A stretch of 64,000 nt of DNA from Brevundimonas sp. NIBR10 (GCF_027912515.1 NZ_CP115464.1:3511501-3575500), one strand, 5' to 3'; positions 33,556 through 43,088 are shown, counted from the stretch's first letter. Numbers and translations are program-made. The notes: generated by a model from the sequence alone, not told the origin.

Positions 33556-34413
33556 ATGATCCTGACCCTGTCCTGCCCCGACCGCCACGGCATCGTCGCG
33601 GCCGTCTCCGCCTTCCTGTTTGAACGCGACTGCAACATCTCCGACGCCCAGCAGTTCGGCGATCCGGCGTCGCAGACCTTCTTCATGCGGGTGGTCTTCG
33701 AGCCCGCGCCCGGCGACGAGGAGGCTGCCATCAGGGACGCCATCGCGCCTCTGGCGGCACGTTTCGAGATGGACTGGACCCTGCGCGGAGCCGAGCCGCG
33801 CCGGGTGATGATCCTGACCTCGAAATTCGATCACTGCCTGGCCGACCTTCTGTACCGCTGGCGGATCGGCGAACTGCCGATGACGGTGACGGCCGTGGTG
33901 TCGAACCACCCCCGCGAGATGATCGGCCATGTGGACCTGGGCGACCTGCCGTTCCACCACCTGCCGATCGGTGCGGCCGACAAGCCGGTCCAGGAGGCGA
34001 TGCTGGCCAGGCTGATCGCCGACACGGACACCGAACTGGTCGTTCTGGCGCGCTATATGCAGATCCTGTCCGACGACCTGGCGCGGACCCTGGTCGGCCG
34101 GTGCATCAATATCCACCACTCCTTCCTGCCCGGCTTCAAGGGTGCCAAACCCTATCATCAGGCCCATGCCCGGGGTGTGAAGGTGATCGGTGCCACCGCC
34201 CACTATGTCACGGCGGACCTCGACGAAGGGCCCATCATCGACCAGGACGTCGAGCGCATCAGCCATCGGGACACACCCGAGGACCTGGTCCGTAAGGGTC
34301 GCGACATCGAACGCCGGGTCCTGGCCCGCGCCGTCCGCTATCACCTCGAGGATCGCGTCCTGATGCACGGTCTCGACTCCGGTGGCGGCAAGACCGTGGT
34401 GTTCGCGGACTGA
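33556..34413 (+). CDS. purU: Formyltetrahydrofolate deformylase
   Basis: Hydrolyses 10-formyl-THF to formate and THF, balancing one-carbon pools and feeding formate to purine synthesis. The 285-residue product has an N-terminal ACT domain ([20 protein letters not shown]) and a formyltransferase-like catalytic domain with the active-site Asn/His/Asp set in [20 protein letters not shown] and [20 protein letters not shown]. Length is standard. It lies 15 bases after the glycosylase gene, so purB, the glycosylase and purU look like one unit. Confidence 0.96.
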   Translation: MILTLSCPDRHGIVAAVSAFLFERDCNISDAQQFGDPASQTFFMRVVFEPAPGDEEAAIRDAIAPLAARFEMDWTLRGAEPRRVMILTSKFDHCLADLLYRWRIGELPMTVTAVVSNHPREMIGHVDLGDLPFHHLPIGAADKPVQEAMLARLIADTDTELVVLARYMQILSDDLARTLVGRCINIHHSFLPGFKGAKPYHQAHARGVKVIGATAHYVTADLDEGPIIDQDVERISHRDTPEDLVRKGRDIERRVLARAVRYHLEDRVLMHGLDSGGGKTVVFAD

Positions 34414-34526
34414 CCTGCGATCACGCGTCGCACCCGAAATCGTGATCGGGGATGCATCCTTAGCGGCGTTGATCCGTCTCTCCACCAGCGCCGCCGACAG
34501 CAGCGGCCGAACAGGAGAAGACGCCG

Positions 34527-35150
34527 ATGAAATCCCGCATTCTTGCCATGACGGTCGCCTCGATGGGCGTGATCGCCCTCGCCGCCTGCAACAGCCCTGC
34601 CGAGACACCCGCCCCGGCCGACGCCACGGCGACCGAAACCCCGATGGCCCCGGCCGCTCCCGCCGGTGGATCCATGGTCGGTGGCGTGGCCATGAGCCCG
34701 ACCGACACCATCGTCACCAACGCCGCCAAGGCCCCCAACCTGACCACCCTGGTCAGCGCGGTCCAGGCCGCCGGTCTGGCCGAGACCCTGGGCGGCACCG
34801 GCCCGTTCACGGTGTTCGCCCCCGACAACGCCGCCTTCGAGAAGGTGCCCGTCGCGACCCGCACCGCCCTGATGGCCCCCGCCGGCAAGGCCGACCTGAC
34901 CGAGATCCTGACCTATCACGTGGTTCCGGGTCGCCTGACCGCCGCCGATCTGACGACCCAGGCCCAGGCCAACGGTGGCAAGGTCGAGCTGACCACGGTC
35001 GAGGGCGACACCCTGACGGCCAACGTCAACGCCGACGGCTCGGTCACCCTGACCGATCAGAAGGGCGGCACTTCGCGTGTCACCCAGGCCGATGTCATGC
35101 AGTCGAACGGCGTCGTGCACGTCATCGACACCGTCGTGATGCCGGACTGA
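34527..35150 (+). CDS. Fasciclin-domain lipoprotein
   Basis: A 207-residue protein with a lipoprotein signal (MKSRILAMTVASMGVIALAA followed by Cys in LAACNSP), a short Pro/Ala/Thr spacer and one FAS1 domain at about 58-205: DTIVTNAAKAPNLTTLVSAV, GTGPFTVFAPDNAAFEKV (H1), EILTYHVVPGRLT, TQADVMQSNGVVHVIDTVVM (H2). Predicted membrane-anchored, facing the periplasm. It has its own 113-base upstream region and is followed by a strong terminator, so it is monocistronic. Confidence 0.93.
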   Translation: MKSRILAMTVASMGVIALAACNSPAETPAPADATATETPMAPAAPAGGSMVGGVAMSPTDTIVTNAAKAPNLTTLVSAVQAAGLAETLGGTGPFTVFAPDNAAFEKVPVATRTALMAPAGKADLTEILTYHVVPGRLTAADLTTQAQANGGKVELTTVEGDTLTANVNADGSVTLTDQKGGTSRVTQADVMQSNGVVHVIDTVVMPD

Positions 35151-35242
35151 TTTTTTCGGTGAACCAAATGCGTCGTGCCGCATTTCAATGAGGCGCAAGA
35201 CGCAAGTTTTCGGGTGAGGCTTTCCCCCGAGCCCCCGAAGCA

Positions 35243-35276
35243 AGGGCCGCACTTTCCCCCGAGTGCGGCCCTTTTT
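35243..35276 (+). terminator. Rho-independent terminator
   Basis: An 11-bp perfect stem AGGGCCGCACT (35243-35253) / AGTGCGGCCCT (35262-35272) followed by TTTTT, about 90 bases after the fasciclin lipoprotein stop. Confidence 0.93.
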
Positions 35277-35402
35277 CGTGCCTGGCCGCGCTCAACGAAT
35301 ATGGATATTTCTTAATCTTTTCCGTCGCATCCGGTATACCGAGCGAACAGTAGCTGATCCTGAACCGCCCGGTGGTCGAGGCGGTCTTTCAGGAGAAGAT
35401 CG

Positions 35403-35972
35403 ATGTTTCGCCGCCTCGCCGCCCCATCTGCCTGTGTGTTGTCCATCTGCGCCCTCTCAGTTTCGGCTCTGCCCGTCAGCGCGCATGAGCGTCAGGCCGC
35501 TCGCCCGGCGCGTCATGCCCAGGCCATGACCCTGGTGGCGGTCGCCGCCGCCAATCCCGACTTCTCGACTCTGGTCAGCGCCGTCCAGGCGGCGCGGCTG
35601 GTCGATACGCTTTCAGGGACAGGCCCCTTCACCGTCTTCGCGCCGACGAACGCAGCATTCGAGACCCTGCCCCAGGGTGCGGTCCAGAGCCTGGTACAGC
35701 CCGCCCGCCGCGCCGCCCTGCAACGGATCCTGACCTATCACGTCGTCGCAGGTCGGATCAGCGCGGCCGATCTGGCCACGGCTGTGCGTGTGGGTGGGGG
35801 TTCTGCGAACCTGACGACGGTCGAGGGCGGCCGCCTGACGGCGGTGGACGCAGGGCGTGGTCGGTTGCGGCTGCACGACGCGGCCGGAGAGAGCTTCTGG
35901 ATCACCGCGACGGATGTGAATGCGTCGAACGGCGTGATCCACGTCATCGACGGCGTGATGACGCCGCACTGA
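35403..35972 (+). CDS. Secreted fasciclin-domain protein
   Basis: A 189-residue protein: signal peptide (about 1-27, SVSALPVSAHE) and one FAS1 domain (AAANPDFSTLVSAVQAARLV, GTGPFTVFAPTNAAFETL, RILTYHVVAGRIS, ATDVNASNGVIHVIDGVMT). It is a close relative of the upstream lipoprotein gene but lacks a lipobox. A run of CAGGAG lies 7 bases before the ATG. It has its own terminator and an AT-richer upstream stretch (35285-35345), so it is probably independently expressed. Confidence 0.92.
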   Translation: MFRRLAAPSACVLSICALSVSALPVSAHERQAARPARHAQAMTLVAVAAANPDFSTLVSAVQAARLVDTLSGTGPFTVFAPTNAAFETLPQGAVQSLVQPARRAALQRILTYHVVAGRISAADLATAVRVGGGSANLTTVEGGRLTAVDAGRGRLRLHDAAGESFWITATDVNASNGVIHVIDGVMTPH

Positions 35973-35991
35973 ATCAGCGGACGGGTCAGTT

Positions 35992-36018
35992 GGGGCCGTC
36001 CGGGACGGCCCCTTCTTG
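35992..36018 (+). terminator. Probable Rho-independent terminator
   Basis: The stem GGGGCCGTC (35992-36000) pairs with GACGGCCCC (36004-36012) around a CGG loop, followed by the weak T-tract TTCTTGT. It lies 20 bases after the fasciclin stop and 7 bases before the stop of the convergent zeta-subunit gene. Confidence 0.7.
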
Positions 36019-36024
36019 TCCGGA

Positions 36025-36348
36025 CTATTCCCCGGCGCGAACCTCGTCGCGGGCGACGGAGGCGAGTTCGTCCATCTTGGAGCGGATTTCGCCCTCGGAG
36101 ACGGTCATGCCCGAGCCCTTGAAGTCGCCGGCGATCTTGCGGAACACGTCTTCCTCGCCGGGTTGCTCGAAATCGGCGCGGACAACGGCCTTGGCATAGT
36201 CTTCGGCGGAGTCGGGGCTCAGACCCATCTTCTCGGCAGCCCAAAGGCCCAGCAGCTTGTTGCGGCGGGCCATGGCCTTGAATTCCTGGTCCTGATCGAG
36301 GGCGAATTTGGACTCGAAGCCCTTTTCCCGATCGTCGAAGGTCGTCAT
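36025..36348 (-). CDS. F1F0-ATPase zeta-subunit / DUF1476 protein
   Basis: A 107-residue all-helical protein of the DUF1476 family, known in Paracoccus as the zeta subunit that inhibits F1-ATPase hydrolysis. It shows the characteristic MTTFDDREKGFESKFALDQD, RRNKLLGLWAAEKMGL and AEDYAKAVVRADFEQPGEED segments. The ATG at 36348 gives the family N-terminus, where the inhibitory region resides. Whether it inhibits ATP hydrolysis strongly varies between alphaproteobacteria. It is monocistronic and divergent from purC. Confidence 0.92.
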   Translation of the reverse strand: MTTFDDREKGFESKFALDQDQEFKAMARRNKLLGLWAAEKMGLSPDSAEDYAKAVVRADFEQPGEEDVFRKIAGDFKGSGMTVSEGEIRSKMDELASVARDEVRAGE

Positions 36349-36661
36349 GGGTCGTCGAACGCTCCTGCCGCGGACCAAAGCCTGGGTCTCGCACGGCTGG
36401 TCTATAGCCGCACGCGCGCGCAAGGCAACTGACAACGGTTCGCAGAAACGCGCGGATCGCCACACCCCGGCCCGCTGCAAGGCACCGTTCGTTTGTATCG
36501 CGGGGCCAGTTCCGCTAAGGGACAGCCACGTTCTTTACTGCGCCCGTCGATTCCTTATCGCGCCGCCCTGACCTGGCCCCAAGGCCCTGCGCAGGCTGCG
36601 CGATTTTCGTTTCCGGGGTGGCGCACACCGTCCCAACTCCGGGACCCGGCCAGACATCGAC
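36349..36661. other. Divergent intergenic region, zeta subunit / purC
   Basis: A gap of 313 bases that must hold the promoters of both genes. I see no open frame of convincing composition, no terminator and no RNA gene I can name. A stretch near 36490-36560 is a little richer in A+T. Confidence 0.4.
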
Positions 36662-37420
36662 ATGAATACCAAGCGCAAGAAGATCTACGAAGGCAAGGCC
36701 AAGATCCTCTACGAAGGGCCCGAGCCGGGCACCCTGATCCAGTATTTCAAGGACGACGCCACCGCCTTCAACGGCGAGAAGAAGGCCCAGCTCGAGGGCA
36801 AGGGCGTCATCAACAACCGCATAAGCGAGTTCGTGATGAGCCGCCTGAACGGCATCGGCATCACCAACCACTTCATCAAGCGGCTGAACCTGCGCGAACA
36901 GCTGATCCGCGAGGTCGAGATCATCCCTCTGGAGGTCGTCTGCCGCAACGTCGTCGCCGGTTCGCTGGCCACGCGTCTGGGCCAGGAAGAGGGCACGCCC
37001 CTGCCCCGCTCGATCATCGAATTCTATTACAAGAAGGACGAGCTCAACGATCCGATGGTGACCGAAGAGCATATCACCGCCTTCAACTGGGCCACGGGTC
37101 CCGAGCTGGACGACATCCTGGCCACGACCCAGCGGGTCAACGACTATCTGTGCGGGATGTTCGGCGCGGTCGGCATCACCCTGGTGGACTTCAAGATCGA
37201 GTTCGGCCGGGTGTGGGAAAACGACTTCAGCCGCGTGATCCTGGCCGACGAGATCAGCCCCGATTCCTGCCGCCTGTGGGATTCCAACACCGGCGAGAAG
37301 ATGGACAAGGACCGGTTCCGTCGCGACCTGGGCAATGTCATCGAGAGCTATACCGAGGTGGCCCGCCGCCTGGGCATCATGAAGGATATGCCGACGGTAA
37401 TTCAGGGGGGGCTACACTGA
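36662..37420 (+). CDS. purC: SAICAR synthetase
   Basis: Phosphoribosylaminoimidazole-succinocarboxamide synthase, joining CAIR and aspartate with ATP. The 252-residue product begins [20 protein letters not shown] and shows [46 protein letters not shown]-like [33 protein letters not shown] and [11 protein letters not shown]. The start ATG at 36662 follows a 313-base divergent region. Its stop overlaps the purS start (TGATG). Confidence 0.97.
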   Translation: MNTKRKKIYEGKAKILYEGPEPGTLIQYFKDDATAFNGEKKAQLEGKGVINNRISEFVMSRLNGIGITNHFIKRLNLREQLIREVEIIPLEVVCRNVVAGSLATRLGQEEGTPLPRSIIEFYYKKDELNDPMVTEEHITAFNWATGPELDDILATTQRVNDYLCGMFGAVGITLVDFKIEFGRVWENDFSRVILADEISPDSCRLWDSNTGEKMDKDRFRRDLGNVIESYTEVARRLGIMKDMPTVIQGGLH

Positions 37421-37656
37421 TGGCCAAGGTCAAGGTTCACGTCTTTCTCAAGCCCGGCGTCCTCGACGTCCAGGGCAAGGCCGTCGAAGGCGCGCTGAAG
37501 GGGCTCGGATGGGCCGGCGTGGCCAATGCCCGCGTCGGCAAGCTGATCGAGTTCGATCTCGACGGCGTCGAGGACCCGCAGGCCGAGGCCAAGAAGATGT
37601 GCGAGCAGTTGCTGGCCAATACGGTGATCGAAAGCTACCGGATCGAGGTCGCCTAG
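37420..37656 (+). CDS. purS: Phosphoribosylformylglycinamidine synthase subunit PurS
   Basis: A 78-residue small subunit of the three-part FGAM synthase (PurS, PurQ, PurL), which bridges the glutaminase and synthetase subunits. The sequence KVKVHVFLKPGVLDVQGKAV, then EGALKGLGWAGVANARVGKL and LANTVIESYRIEV is typical. Its start overlaps the purC stop by one base. PurQ lies 3.8 kb further on and purL is outside the window. Confidence 0.95.
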   Translation: MAKVKVHVFLKPGVLDVQGKAVEGALKGLGWAGVANARVGKLIEFDLDGVEDPQAEAKKMCEQLLANTVIESYRIEVA

Positions 37657-37707
37657 CAACCGCCGGCGGCGATAGCCATTTCATACGCCGAACCCACGGA
37701 GCGACGC

Positions 37708-38172
37708 ATGACATTCACCCTGACCTCCAACGACATCACCGACGGCGGCGTCCTGCCTGACGCTCAGGTGCAGGCGCTTGGGAACACCTCGCCGCATCTG
37801 GCCTGGTCGGGTGCGCCCGAGGGGACGAAGTCGTACGCCATCACCTGCTATGATCCCGACGCGCCGACGGGGTCGGGCTTCTGGCACTGGACGGTGGCGA
37901 ACATCCCGGCCGACGTCAGCGAAATCCCTACCGGCGGACCGGTGCCGTCCGGCGCGGTCGAGGGCCGCACCGACTATGGCCCGGCCGGGTTCGGCGGGGC
38001 CGCCCCGCCTCCGGGACATGGGCCGCATCGCTACATCTTCACGGTCTTCGCCGTGGACGTGGAGACGCTCGACGTCACGCCCGACAACTCCGGGGCCGTG
38101 TTCGGCTTCAACCTGTTCTTCCATACGCTGGCCAGGGCCACGATCACCGCGACCTACGAGAACAAGGGCTGA
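37708..38172 (+). CDS. YbhB/YbcL-type phosphatidylethanolamine-binding-like protein
   Basis: A 154-residue PEBP-fold protein: FTLTSNDITDGGVLPDAQ, NTSPHLAWSGAPEGTKSYAI, CYDPDAPTGSGFWHWTVANI (the ligand-pocket DPDAP and HW residues) and GPHRYIFTVFAVDVETLDV. Bacterial members are of uncertain role and are named after the eukaryotic Raf kinase inhibitor. No signal peptide, so cytoplasmic. It begins 51 bases after purS and could be read through from it. Confidence 0.92.
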   Translation: MTFTLTSNDITDGGVLPDAQVQALGNTSPHLAWSGAPEGTKSYAITCYDPDAPTGSGFWHWTVANIPADVSEIPTGGPVPSGAVEGRTDYGPAGFGGAAPPPGHGPHRYIFTVFAVDVETLDVTPDNSGAVFGFNLFFHTLARATITATYENKG

Positions 38173-38176
38173 AGGC

Positions 38177-39376
38177 CTATCTGAGCGTGAAGATGAGGCG
38201 CAGGCCGGCGGTCAGGATCGGATCGCGGTCCTTGTCACCGCCGGGATTGTAGATCCACTGCAGGTCCGGCTGGATGGTGAACGGCCCCAGGGTGTCGGCG
38301 TAGGTCAGTTCGATGCCGCCCTCGGCGTTGCCGAACGTCGTGCCGGCGTCCCGGGCGTTGGCCTTGGACTTGTCGGACAGCAGGCCCTGGTGAAAGCCGA
38401 TCGAGAAGGCGCTGTCGGGACGGCTGTCGAAGACGGAATCGACACGCAGGCCGGTCTGCCATCCGCCCTTGAAGTCGGTGGTGTCGCCGTCCGACACGCC
38501 CAGCCGCAGGAAGGCGCGAACCGTCGGAGCGTCCTCGGCCTCGAACACGGTGCCTTCCGCGACCAGATAGGCACCCTGGGCGTCGCTGAGGGCAGGATCT
38601 CCGCCCGGCAGGGTGTCGCGGATATCCTCCTGGCCCTCGCCATAGCGCCAGGCCCCGACCGCGATCCGCAACGGACCCGCCCAGCCCGCCTCGGCGAGGT
38701 AGAGGATGCCGTCGTCCATCGTGGTGTCGACACCGCCGTCGTCACCGATCGTCCCTGCCCGGGCATTCACCGCGGCGGCCTGAACATGGAAACCGTCCGT
38801 CGATCCGATGCGAATCCGCGCCGCCAGGGAGGTCGAGGGGAAGATCGCCGGACCGTTCGGCCCCGTGGCCGCCAGCTCCGACCCGATCCCGAACGGAGGG
38901 GCCATCAGCAGATCGGAGGCCTCGGTGACATAGAACTCGCTGTTGACGTCATAGAGGCCCGCCAGGATCGAAGCGCGGCCTTCGGCCAGATCCTGCTCGA
39001 TCCAGGCTTCGTACAGGCGCACGCCCTGGGAGCCGACTTCGATATTGTCATAGCCCTGAAGCGTGCCGGCGATCGCGTTCGGCTCACCGCCCCCGTTGGC
39101 GAGGAGGCTGAAGTGGACGCGGGCCCCACGCCAGCCGAACTGGCGCTCCAGATCGCCGTCCAGCGAAGCGTCGAAATTGTCCAGGAAGCGTCCGGCCGGA
39201 GTGTCGATGCCGTCTACAACCCCGATGACGTCGGCGGTGTAGGCGGATTGAAGCTGCCAGACCGGTCCCTCGGACCCGGCCTCTGGAACGTCGTCCTGGC
39301 TTGCGGCGAAAGCCGCCGTCGATGACGACATGATCATTACTGCAACCGATGCAGTTACCCGAAATAGAGACTTCAT
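38177..39376 (-). CDS. OprB-family carbohydrate porin
   Basis: A 399-residue outer-membrane protein with signal peptide (MKSLFRVTASVAVMIMSSST, cut near AFAAS) and a body typical of OprB porins: WQLQSAYTADVIGVVDGI, FGWRGARVHFSLLANGGGEP, RLYEAWIEQDLAEGRASILA, GLYDVNSEFYVTEASDLLM, GIELTYADTLGPFTIQPDLQ, closing with AGLRLIFTLR. Such porins admit sugars or other small solutes. The ATG at 39376 is chosen since it opens the signal peptide. It is divergent from the chemoreceptor gene, and the space between contains an inverted repeat. Confidence 0.9.
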   Translation of the reverse strand: MKSLFRVTASVAVMIMSSSTAAFAASQDDVPEAGSEGPVWQLQSAYTADVIGVVDGIDTPAGRFLDNFDASLDGDLERQFGWRGARVHFSLLANGGGEPNAIAGTLQGYDNIEVGSQGVRLYEAWIEQDLAEGRASILAGLYDVNSEFYVTEASDLLMAPPFGIGSELAATGPNGPAIFPSTSLAARIRIGSTDGFHVQAAAVNARAGTIGDDGGVDTTMDDGILYLAEAGWAGPLRIAVGAWRYGEGQEDIRDTLPGGDPALSDAQGAYLVAEGTVFEAEDAPTVRAFLRLGVSDGDTTDFKGGWQTGLRVDSVFDSRPDSAFSIGFHQGLLSDKSKANARDAGTTFGNAEGGIELTYADTLGPFTIQPDLQWIYNPGGDKDRDPILTAGLRLIFTLR

Positions 39377-39489
39377 AGGGTCGGCGATCCATTCTGGACG
39401 TGGCACGCACCGACAAGACCGGCCGCCACGCTTCCTGAACATCCGCGAAACAGTTCAAGAAAACGCCCGTTTCTGAATACGTACCTTTA

Positions 39490-39517
39490 CCTAACGTACA
39501 CAGTGACGGTCGTTAGG
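39490..39517. promoter_or_regulatory. Inverted repeat, candidate operator between porin and chemoreceptor
   Basis: CCTAACG (39490-39496) and CGTTAGG (39511-39517) form a 7-bp inverted repeat with 14 bases between the arms. It lies in an A+T-richer stretch 39 bases before the chemoreceptor ATG and 113 bases from the porin ATG. The shape fits a dimeric repressor or activator serving both promoters, but no regulator gene is adjacent. Confidence 0.4.
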
Positions 39518-39555
39518 ATTCTCACGGTACACAGAGGTGAGATACGGAGGTGCCC

Positions 39556-41364
39556 ATGCTCTCAACGATCCGCTCCAAGGTGAAAATCGCGGGCTACGCC
39601 ATTCTGGCCCTTTGCGGCCTGAGCTCGGGCGTCGGCCTTGTGGTCGCAGTAATGCTGAGCGTGTCTCTGGCAGACTCGACGAAGACGTCGCAGATCATGC
39701 GCAACCACCTCGAGGGCGACATGATGCATGACGCCCTGAACAGCGACGTGCTGGCGGCCCTGCTCGCGGCCGAACAAGGTCGGTTCGCCGAGATCGCAGG
39801 GGTACGGTCGGAGATGCAGGAGCATGCCGCCCATTTCCGGGCCATGATCGCGGACAACAAGGCGATCGCTACAGACCCCGGAACCATCGAAGTGCTGACG
39901 GCGGTCGAGCAGCCGCTGGAGAACTATATTACCGCAGCCGAGGCGCTCGTTGCGCTCGCCGCCACCGACCCGGTCGCCGCCAACGCCGCCCTGCCCGCCT
40001 TCAGCGCCAGTTTCACCGAGCTGGAAGATCGCAACGGTGCCGCCTCGGAGGCGATCGAGGCGACCCTGCTCGCCACAAAGGCGCGCGCCGACTTTCTGGT
40101 CCTCGGCGGGGAAATCCTGATCGGCCTGACCCTTCTGCTGGGGATCGGTCTGAGCCTGGTCCTGAACCGCCAGGCCATGCGGACGGTCGTGGCCCCGATC
40201 GGTGTGCTGAACGACGAGATGGCGGCCCTGGCGCGGGGTCGAACCGACGTCGACCTGACCAGCGCGGAACGGAAGGACGAGCTGGGGGCCGTGGGCCGTT
40301 CGGTCGTGGACCTGCAGGCCCTGATCGTCGAGCGCGCCCGCGCCGAGGCCGAGGCCCAGGCGGTCCGGCGCAGCCAGGCCGAACAAGCCCAGCTGGCCGT
40401 CGCCGAACAGCAGAGCCAGGTCGTGGCCGCCATGGCCGAGGGTCTGGATCATCTGATGCGCGGCGACCTGACCCACCGCATCGAGGGCCGCTTCCCCGAA
40501 GGCTATGAGAAGCTGAAGTCCGATTTCAACGCCGCCCTGGTCCAGCTCGAAGACACGCTGACGTCTGTTGACGGCAACGCCTCGGCGATCCGCAGCGGTG
40601 CCCGTGAGATGACCCAGGCCACCGACGACCTGTCACGCCGCACCGAGCAGCAGGCTGCCAGCCTGGAACAGACGGCCGCGGCCCTGGAACAGATCACCGC
40701 GACCGTGAACCGCTCGGCCGAGGGGGCCCGCCAGGCCTCCGACGTCGTGGGCGAGGCGCATAACGACGCCGAGGCCAGCGGCCGTGTGGTCGGCCAGGCC
40801 GTCGATGCCATGGACGCGATCCATGCCTCCTCCAAGGAGATGGGCCAGATCCTCAGCGTGATCGACGAGATCGCCTTCCAGACCAACCTGCTGGCCCTGA
40901 ATGCGGGCGTCGAGGCCGCGCGCGCCGGCGACGCCGGTCGAGGCTTTGCGGTCGTCGCGTCCGAGGTGCGGGCCCTGGCCCAGCGCTCGGCCGACGCGGC
41001 CAAGGAGATCAACACCCTGATCTCGAACTCCGGCCGTCAGGTTTCGGTGGGTGTCGATCTGGTGCGTCAGACCGGCGCGAACCTCGACAAGATCGCCGGC
41101 CGCGTCGTCCACGTCGGCAAACTGATCTCCGAGATGGCTGCGGCCAGCCAGGAACAGGCCACGGCCCTGCGCGAGATCAACACCGCCGTCAGCCATATGG
41201 ACCAGGTCACCCAGCAGAACGCCGCCATGGTCGAGGAGACCACCGCCGCCAGCCACGCCCTGTCCCAGGAAACGGAGGTTCTCAGCCAGTCGATCGGCCG
41301 CTTCCATCTGTCGACACGGGCCGAGGGCGGCCGTCAGGCTTCGCCGATGCGCGCGGCGGCCTGA
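39556..41364 (+). CDS. Methyl-accepting chemotaxis protein
   Basis: A 602-residue chemoreceptor: first membrane helix about 12-37, a periplasmic helical sensor domain about 38-178 (four-helix-bundle type by its helical, Ala-rich look), second membrane helix about 182-203, HAMP domain about 204-256, a coiled-coil link rich in Ala/Glu/Gln, a second HAMP-like part ([20 protein letters not shown]), and the MCP signalling hairpin. The tip is canonical: [20 protein letters not shown] and [25 protein letters not shown] lies 5 bases before the ATG 39556; the GTG at 39550 is less likely. Ligand unknown; the divergent porin could supply it. Confidence 0.94.
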   Translation: MLSTIRSKVKIAGYAILALCGLSSGVGLVVAVMLSVSLADSTKTSQIMRNHLEGDMMHDALNSDVLAALLAAEQGRFAEIAGVRSEMQEHAAHFRAMIADNKAIATDPGTIEVLTAVEQPLENYITAAEALVALAATDPVAANAALPAFSASFTELEDRNGAASEAIEATLLATKARADFLVLGGEILIGLTLLLGIGLSLVLNRQAMRTVVAPIGVLNDEMAALARGRTDVDLTSAERKDELGAVGRSVVDLQALIVERARAEAEAQAVRRSQAEQAQLAVAEQQSQVVAAMAEGLDHLMRGDLTHRIEGRFPEGYEKLKSDFNAALVQLEDTLTSVDGNASAIRSGAREMTQATDDLSRRTEQQAASLEQTAAALEQITATVNRSAEGARQASDVVGEAHNDAEASGRVVGQAVDAMDAIHASSKEMGQILSVIDEIAFQTNLLALNAGVEAARAGDAGRGFAVVASEVRALAQRSADAAKEINTLISNSGRQVSVGVDLVRQTGANLDKIAGRVVHVGKLISEMAAASQEQATALREINTAVSHMDQVTQQNAAMVEETTAASHALSQETEVLSQSIGRFHLSTRAEGGRQASPMRAAA

Positions 41365-41423
41365 GCGACCTTCTCGTCCAGGTGCGCTGACACCCCGCAG
41401 GAATCCTGCTAGACGCCCGGCCC

Positions 41424-42086
41424 ATGAGCGCAGCCGTCATCGTCTTCCCCGGGTCCAACTGTGATCGCGACTGCAAGGTCGCGGTCGAACGCTCCACCGG
41501 CGAGCGGGTCGAGATGGTCTGGCACCAGGACACCGACCTGCCCGACGACCTGGACCTGATCGTCCTGCCGGGCGGGTTTTCGTACGGCGACTATCTGCGC
41601 TGCGGGGCCATGGCGGCCCAGTCGCCGATCATGGCGGCGGTGAAGAAGGCCGCTGACGACGGGGTCGCGGTGCTGGGCATCTGCAACGGGTTCCAGATCC
41701 TGTGCGAGGCCGGGATGCTGCCAGGCGCCTTGCTGAGGAACGCGGGCCTCAAATACGTCTGCAAGCCGATCGCGCTGGAGGTCACCAACGGCCAGACCCG
41801 CTTCACCGCCGGCTATCAGGGCCAGCGCGAGGTGGTGATGACGCAAGGCAACGGCGACGGAAACTATTTCGCCGACGCCGAGACCCTGGCCCGGCTCGAG
41901 GGCGAGGGCCAAGTGGTGTTCCGCTACGTCGACAATCCGAACGGCTCGGTCGCCAATATCGCCGGCATCCAGAATGCGCGCGGCAATGTGCTGGGGATGA
42001 TGCCCCACCCGGACCGGGCCTTCGAGGCTGAGCTGGGTTCGGCCGACGGGGCCACCCTGTTCCGCTCGATCATGGCGGCGGCGTAA
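41424..42086 (+). CDS. purQ: Phosphoribosylformylglycinamidine synthase, glutaminase subunit
   Basis: A 220-residue class I glutamine amidotransferase supplying ammonia to PurL. The N-terminus is [20 protein letters not shown]; the nucleophile Cys is in [20 protein letters not shown]; the His/Glu pair is in [19 protein letters not shown]. It has full normal length. It follows the chemoreceptor gene by 59 bases rather than lying next to purS. Confidence 0.97.
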   Translation: MSAAVIVFPGSNCDRDCKVAVERSTGERVEMVWHQDTDLPDDLDLIVLPGGFSYGDYLRCGAMAAQSPIMAAVKKAADDGVAVLGICNGFQILCEAGMLPGALLRNAGLKYVCKPIALEVTNGQTRFTAGYQGQREVVMTQGNGDGNYFADAETLARLEGEGQVVFRYVDNPNGSVANIAGIQNARGNVLGMMPHPDRAFEAELGSADGATLFRSIMAAA

Positions 42087-42089
42087 GGC

Positions 42090-42488
42090 CTACCAGGCAC
42101 CGAGCTCGCGCAACTGCGTGGCCAGGTCGTCGGGCAGGTCGCCGGGGTCCATCGACGACAGGTCGGCGGGCGCATCCTTGGGCTCCAGATAGCGCCAGCC
42201 CTGAAAGGGTCGCCGGGCCTGAGGGGCCGTGCGGATCACCTCGGGCGACAGGCGGATGAGGCACATCTTCGCCTTGCCCTCGCCGGTGGTCGATATGTCG
42301 AGGATCGGCATCCGGCAGACGACAGACCCCTTCATGACCCAGTAGATCGAGCCGCCGTCCTCGATCTCGTCGGCGCGCTTGGGCGTCATCCGGGTGTTGA
42401 CCGTCAGCCACTGACCCTTGGCGGCGCGGCGTTCCAGGGTCTCGACGTGGGCCACACCGACGCAGAGCTTGATCATGTGCAGAGGCAT
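42090..42488 (-). CDS. DUF1489 family protein
   Basis: A 132-residue alphaproteobacterial protein of unknown function: HMIKLCVGVAHVETLERRAA, TVNTRMTPKRADEIEDGGSI, YWVMKGSVVCRMPILDI, QGWRYLEPKDAPADL. No signal or membrane segment. The domain is frequently seen as a single small gene. It ends 3 bases past the convergent purQ stop. Confidence 0.9.
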   Translation of the reverse strand: MPLHMIKLCVGVAHVETLERRAAKGQWLTVNTRMTPKRADEIEDGGSIYWVMKGSVVCRMPILDISTTGEGKAKMCLIRLSPEVIRTAPQARRPFQGWRYLEPKDAPADLSSMDPGDLPDDLATQLRELGAW

Positions 42489-42544
42489 GGCCCGCCTCTA
42501 GCACCCCTGACCCACGCGGGGCCAAGGGTGTTCAAACGCGACGA

Positions 42545-43024
42545 TCAGGGCTGGGGCGAGGTGCTGGTGACGACGGCGGGTCCGGATGAGGGAGCCGGCG
42601 AGATGATCACGGGCGCGGGCGGCGTCATAGAACGGGCCTCGGCGGCGCGAGCCTCGCTGGCGGCGCGGATGGCGTCGGCCTGGGCGCGGGCGGCGTCGGC
42701 GCGGGCGATGTCGAGGCTTTGCTGACCGCCGGCGATCTGGCCCTGGATGGCGGCGGCGCTGGAGGTGGCCTGGGCGTCGGCGACCGCCTGTGCGGCCTGG
42801 GCCTCGGCGATACGGGCCTGGGCCTCGGCGTCGGCGCTCGGCGCGGCATCGCGGGTGGCCAGGATCCAGAAGGCGGCGATCACGACCAGCACGGCCAGGC
42901 CGCCCGCGATCCACCAGCCGGTGGTGGATTCGCGGCGAACGACGATGGTCTCGCTGTAGATCGGTTCGGAGCGCGGCGTGTTGGGTGCGCGGGTCGGGTC
43001 GAGATTGGGGTCGTACTGGCTCAC
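42545..43024 (-). CDS. Single-pass membrane protein with Ala-rich coiled coil
   Basis: A 159-residue protein with polar N-terminus (SQYDPNLDPTRAPNTP), a strong membrane helix at about 37-57 (WWIAGGLAVLVVIAAFWILA) and an Ala/Gln-rich helical outer part (about 65-135) that should form a coiled coil, ending in a Pro/Ser tail. The GTG at 43024 is preferred because GGAGGG lies seven bases upstream; the ATG at 43039 overlaps that site. Function unknown. Confidence 0.75.
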   Translation of the reverse strand: MSQYDPNLDPTRAPNTPRSEPIYSETIVVRRESTTGWWIAGGLAVLVVIAAFWILATRDAAPSADAEAQARIAEAQAAQAVADAQATSSAAAIQGQIAGGQQSLDIARADAARAQADAIRAASEARAAEARSMTPPAPVIISPAPSSGPAVVTSTSPQP

Positions 43025-43088
43025 GGGGTGTCCCTCCATTGAGGCATGGGAACGGTCCCGCTTGCCCGAGGTTCCTCCCCGCCTCTGG

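Noticed and set aside
36349-36661. A small RNA such as 6S RNA before purC
   Set aside because: No long rod-like hairpin or terminator with T-run could be made out in this gap; it is left as a divergent promoter region.
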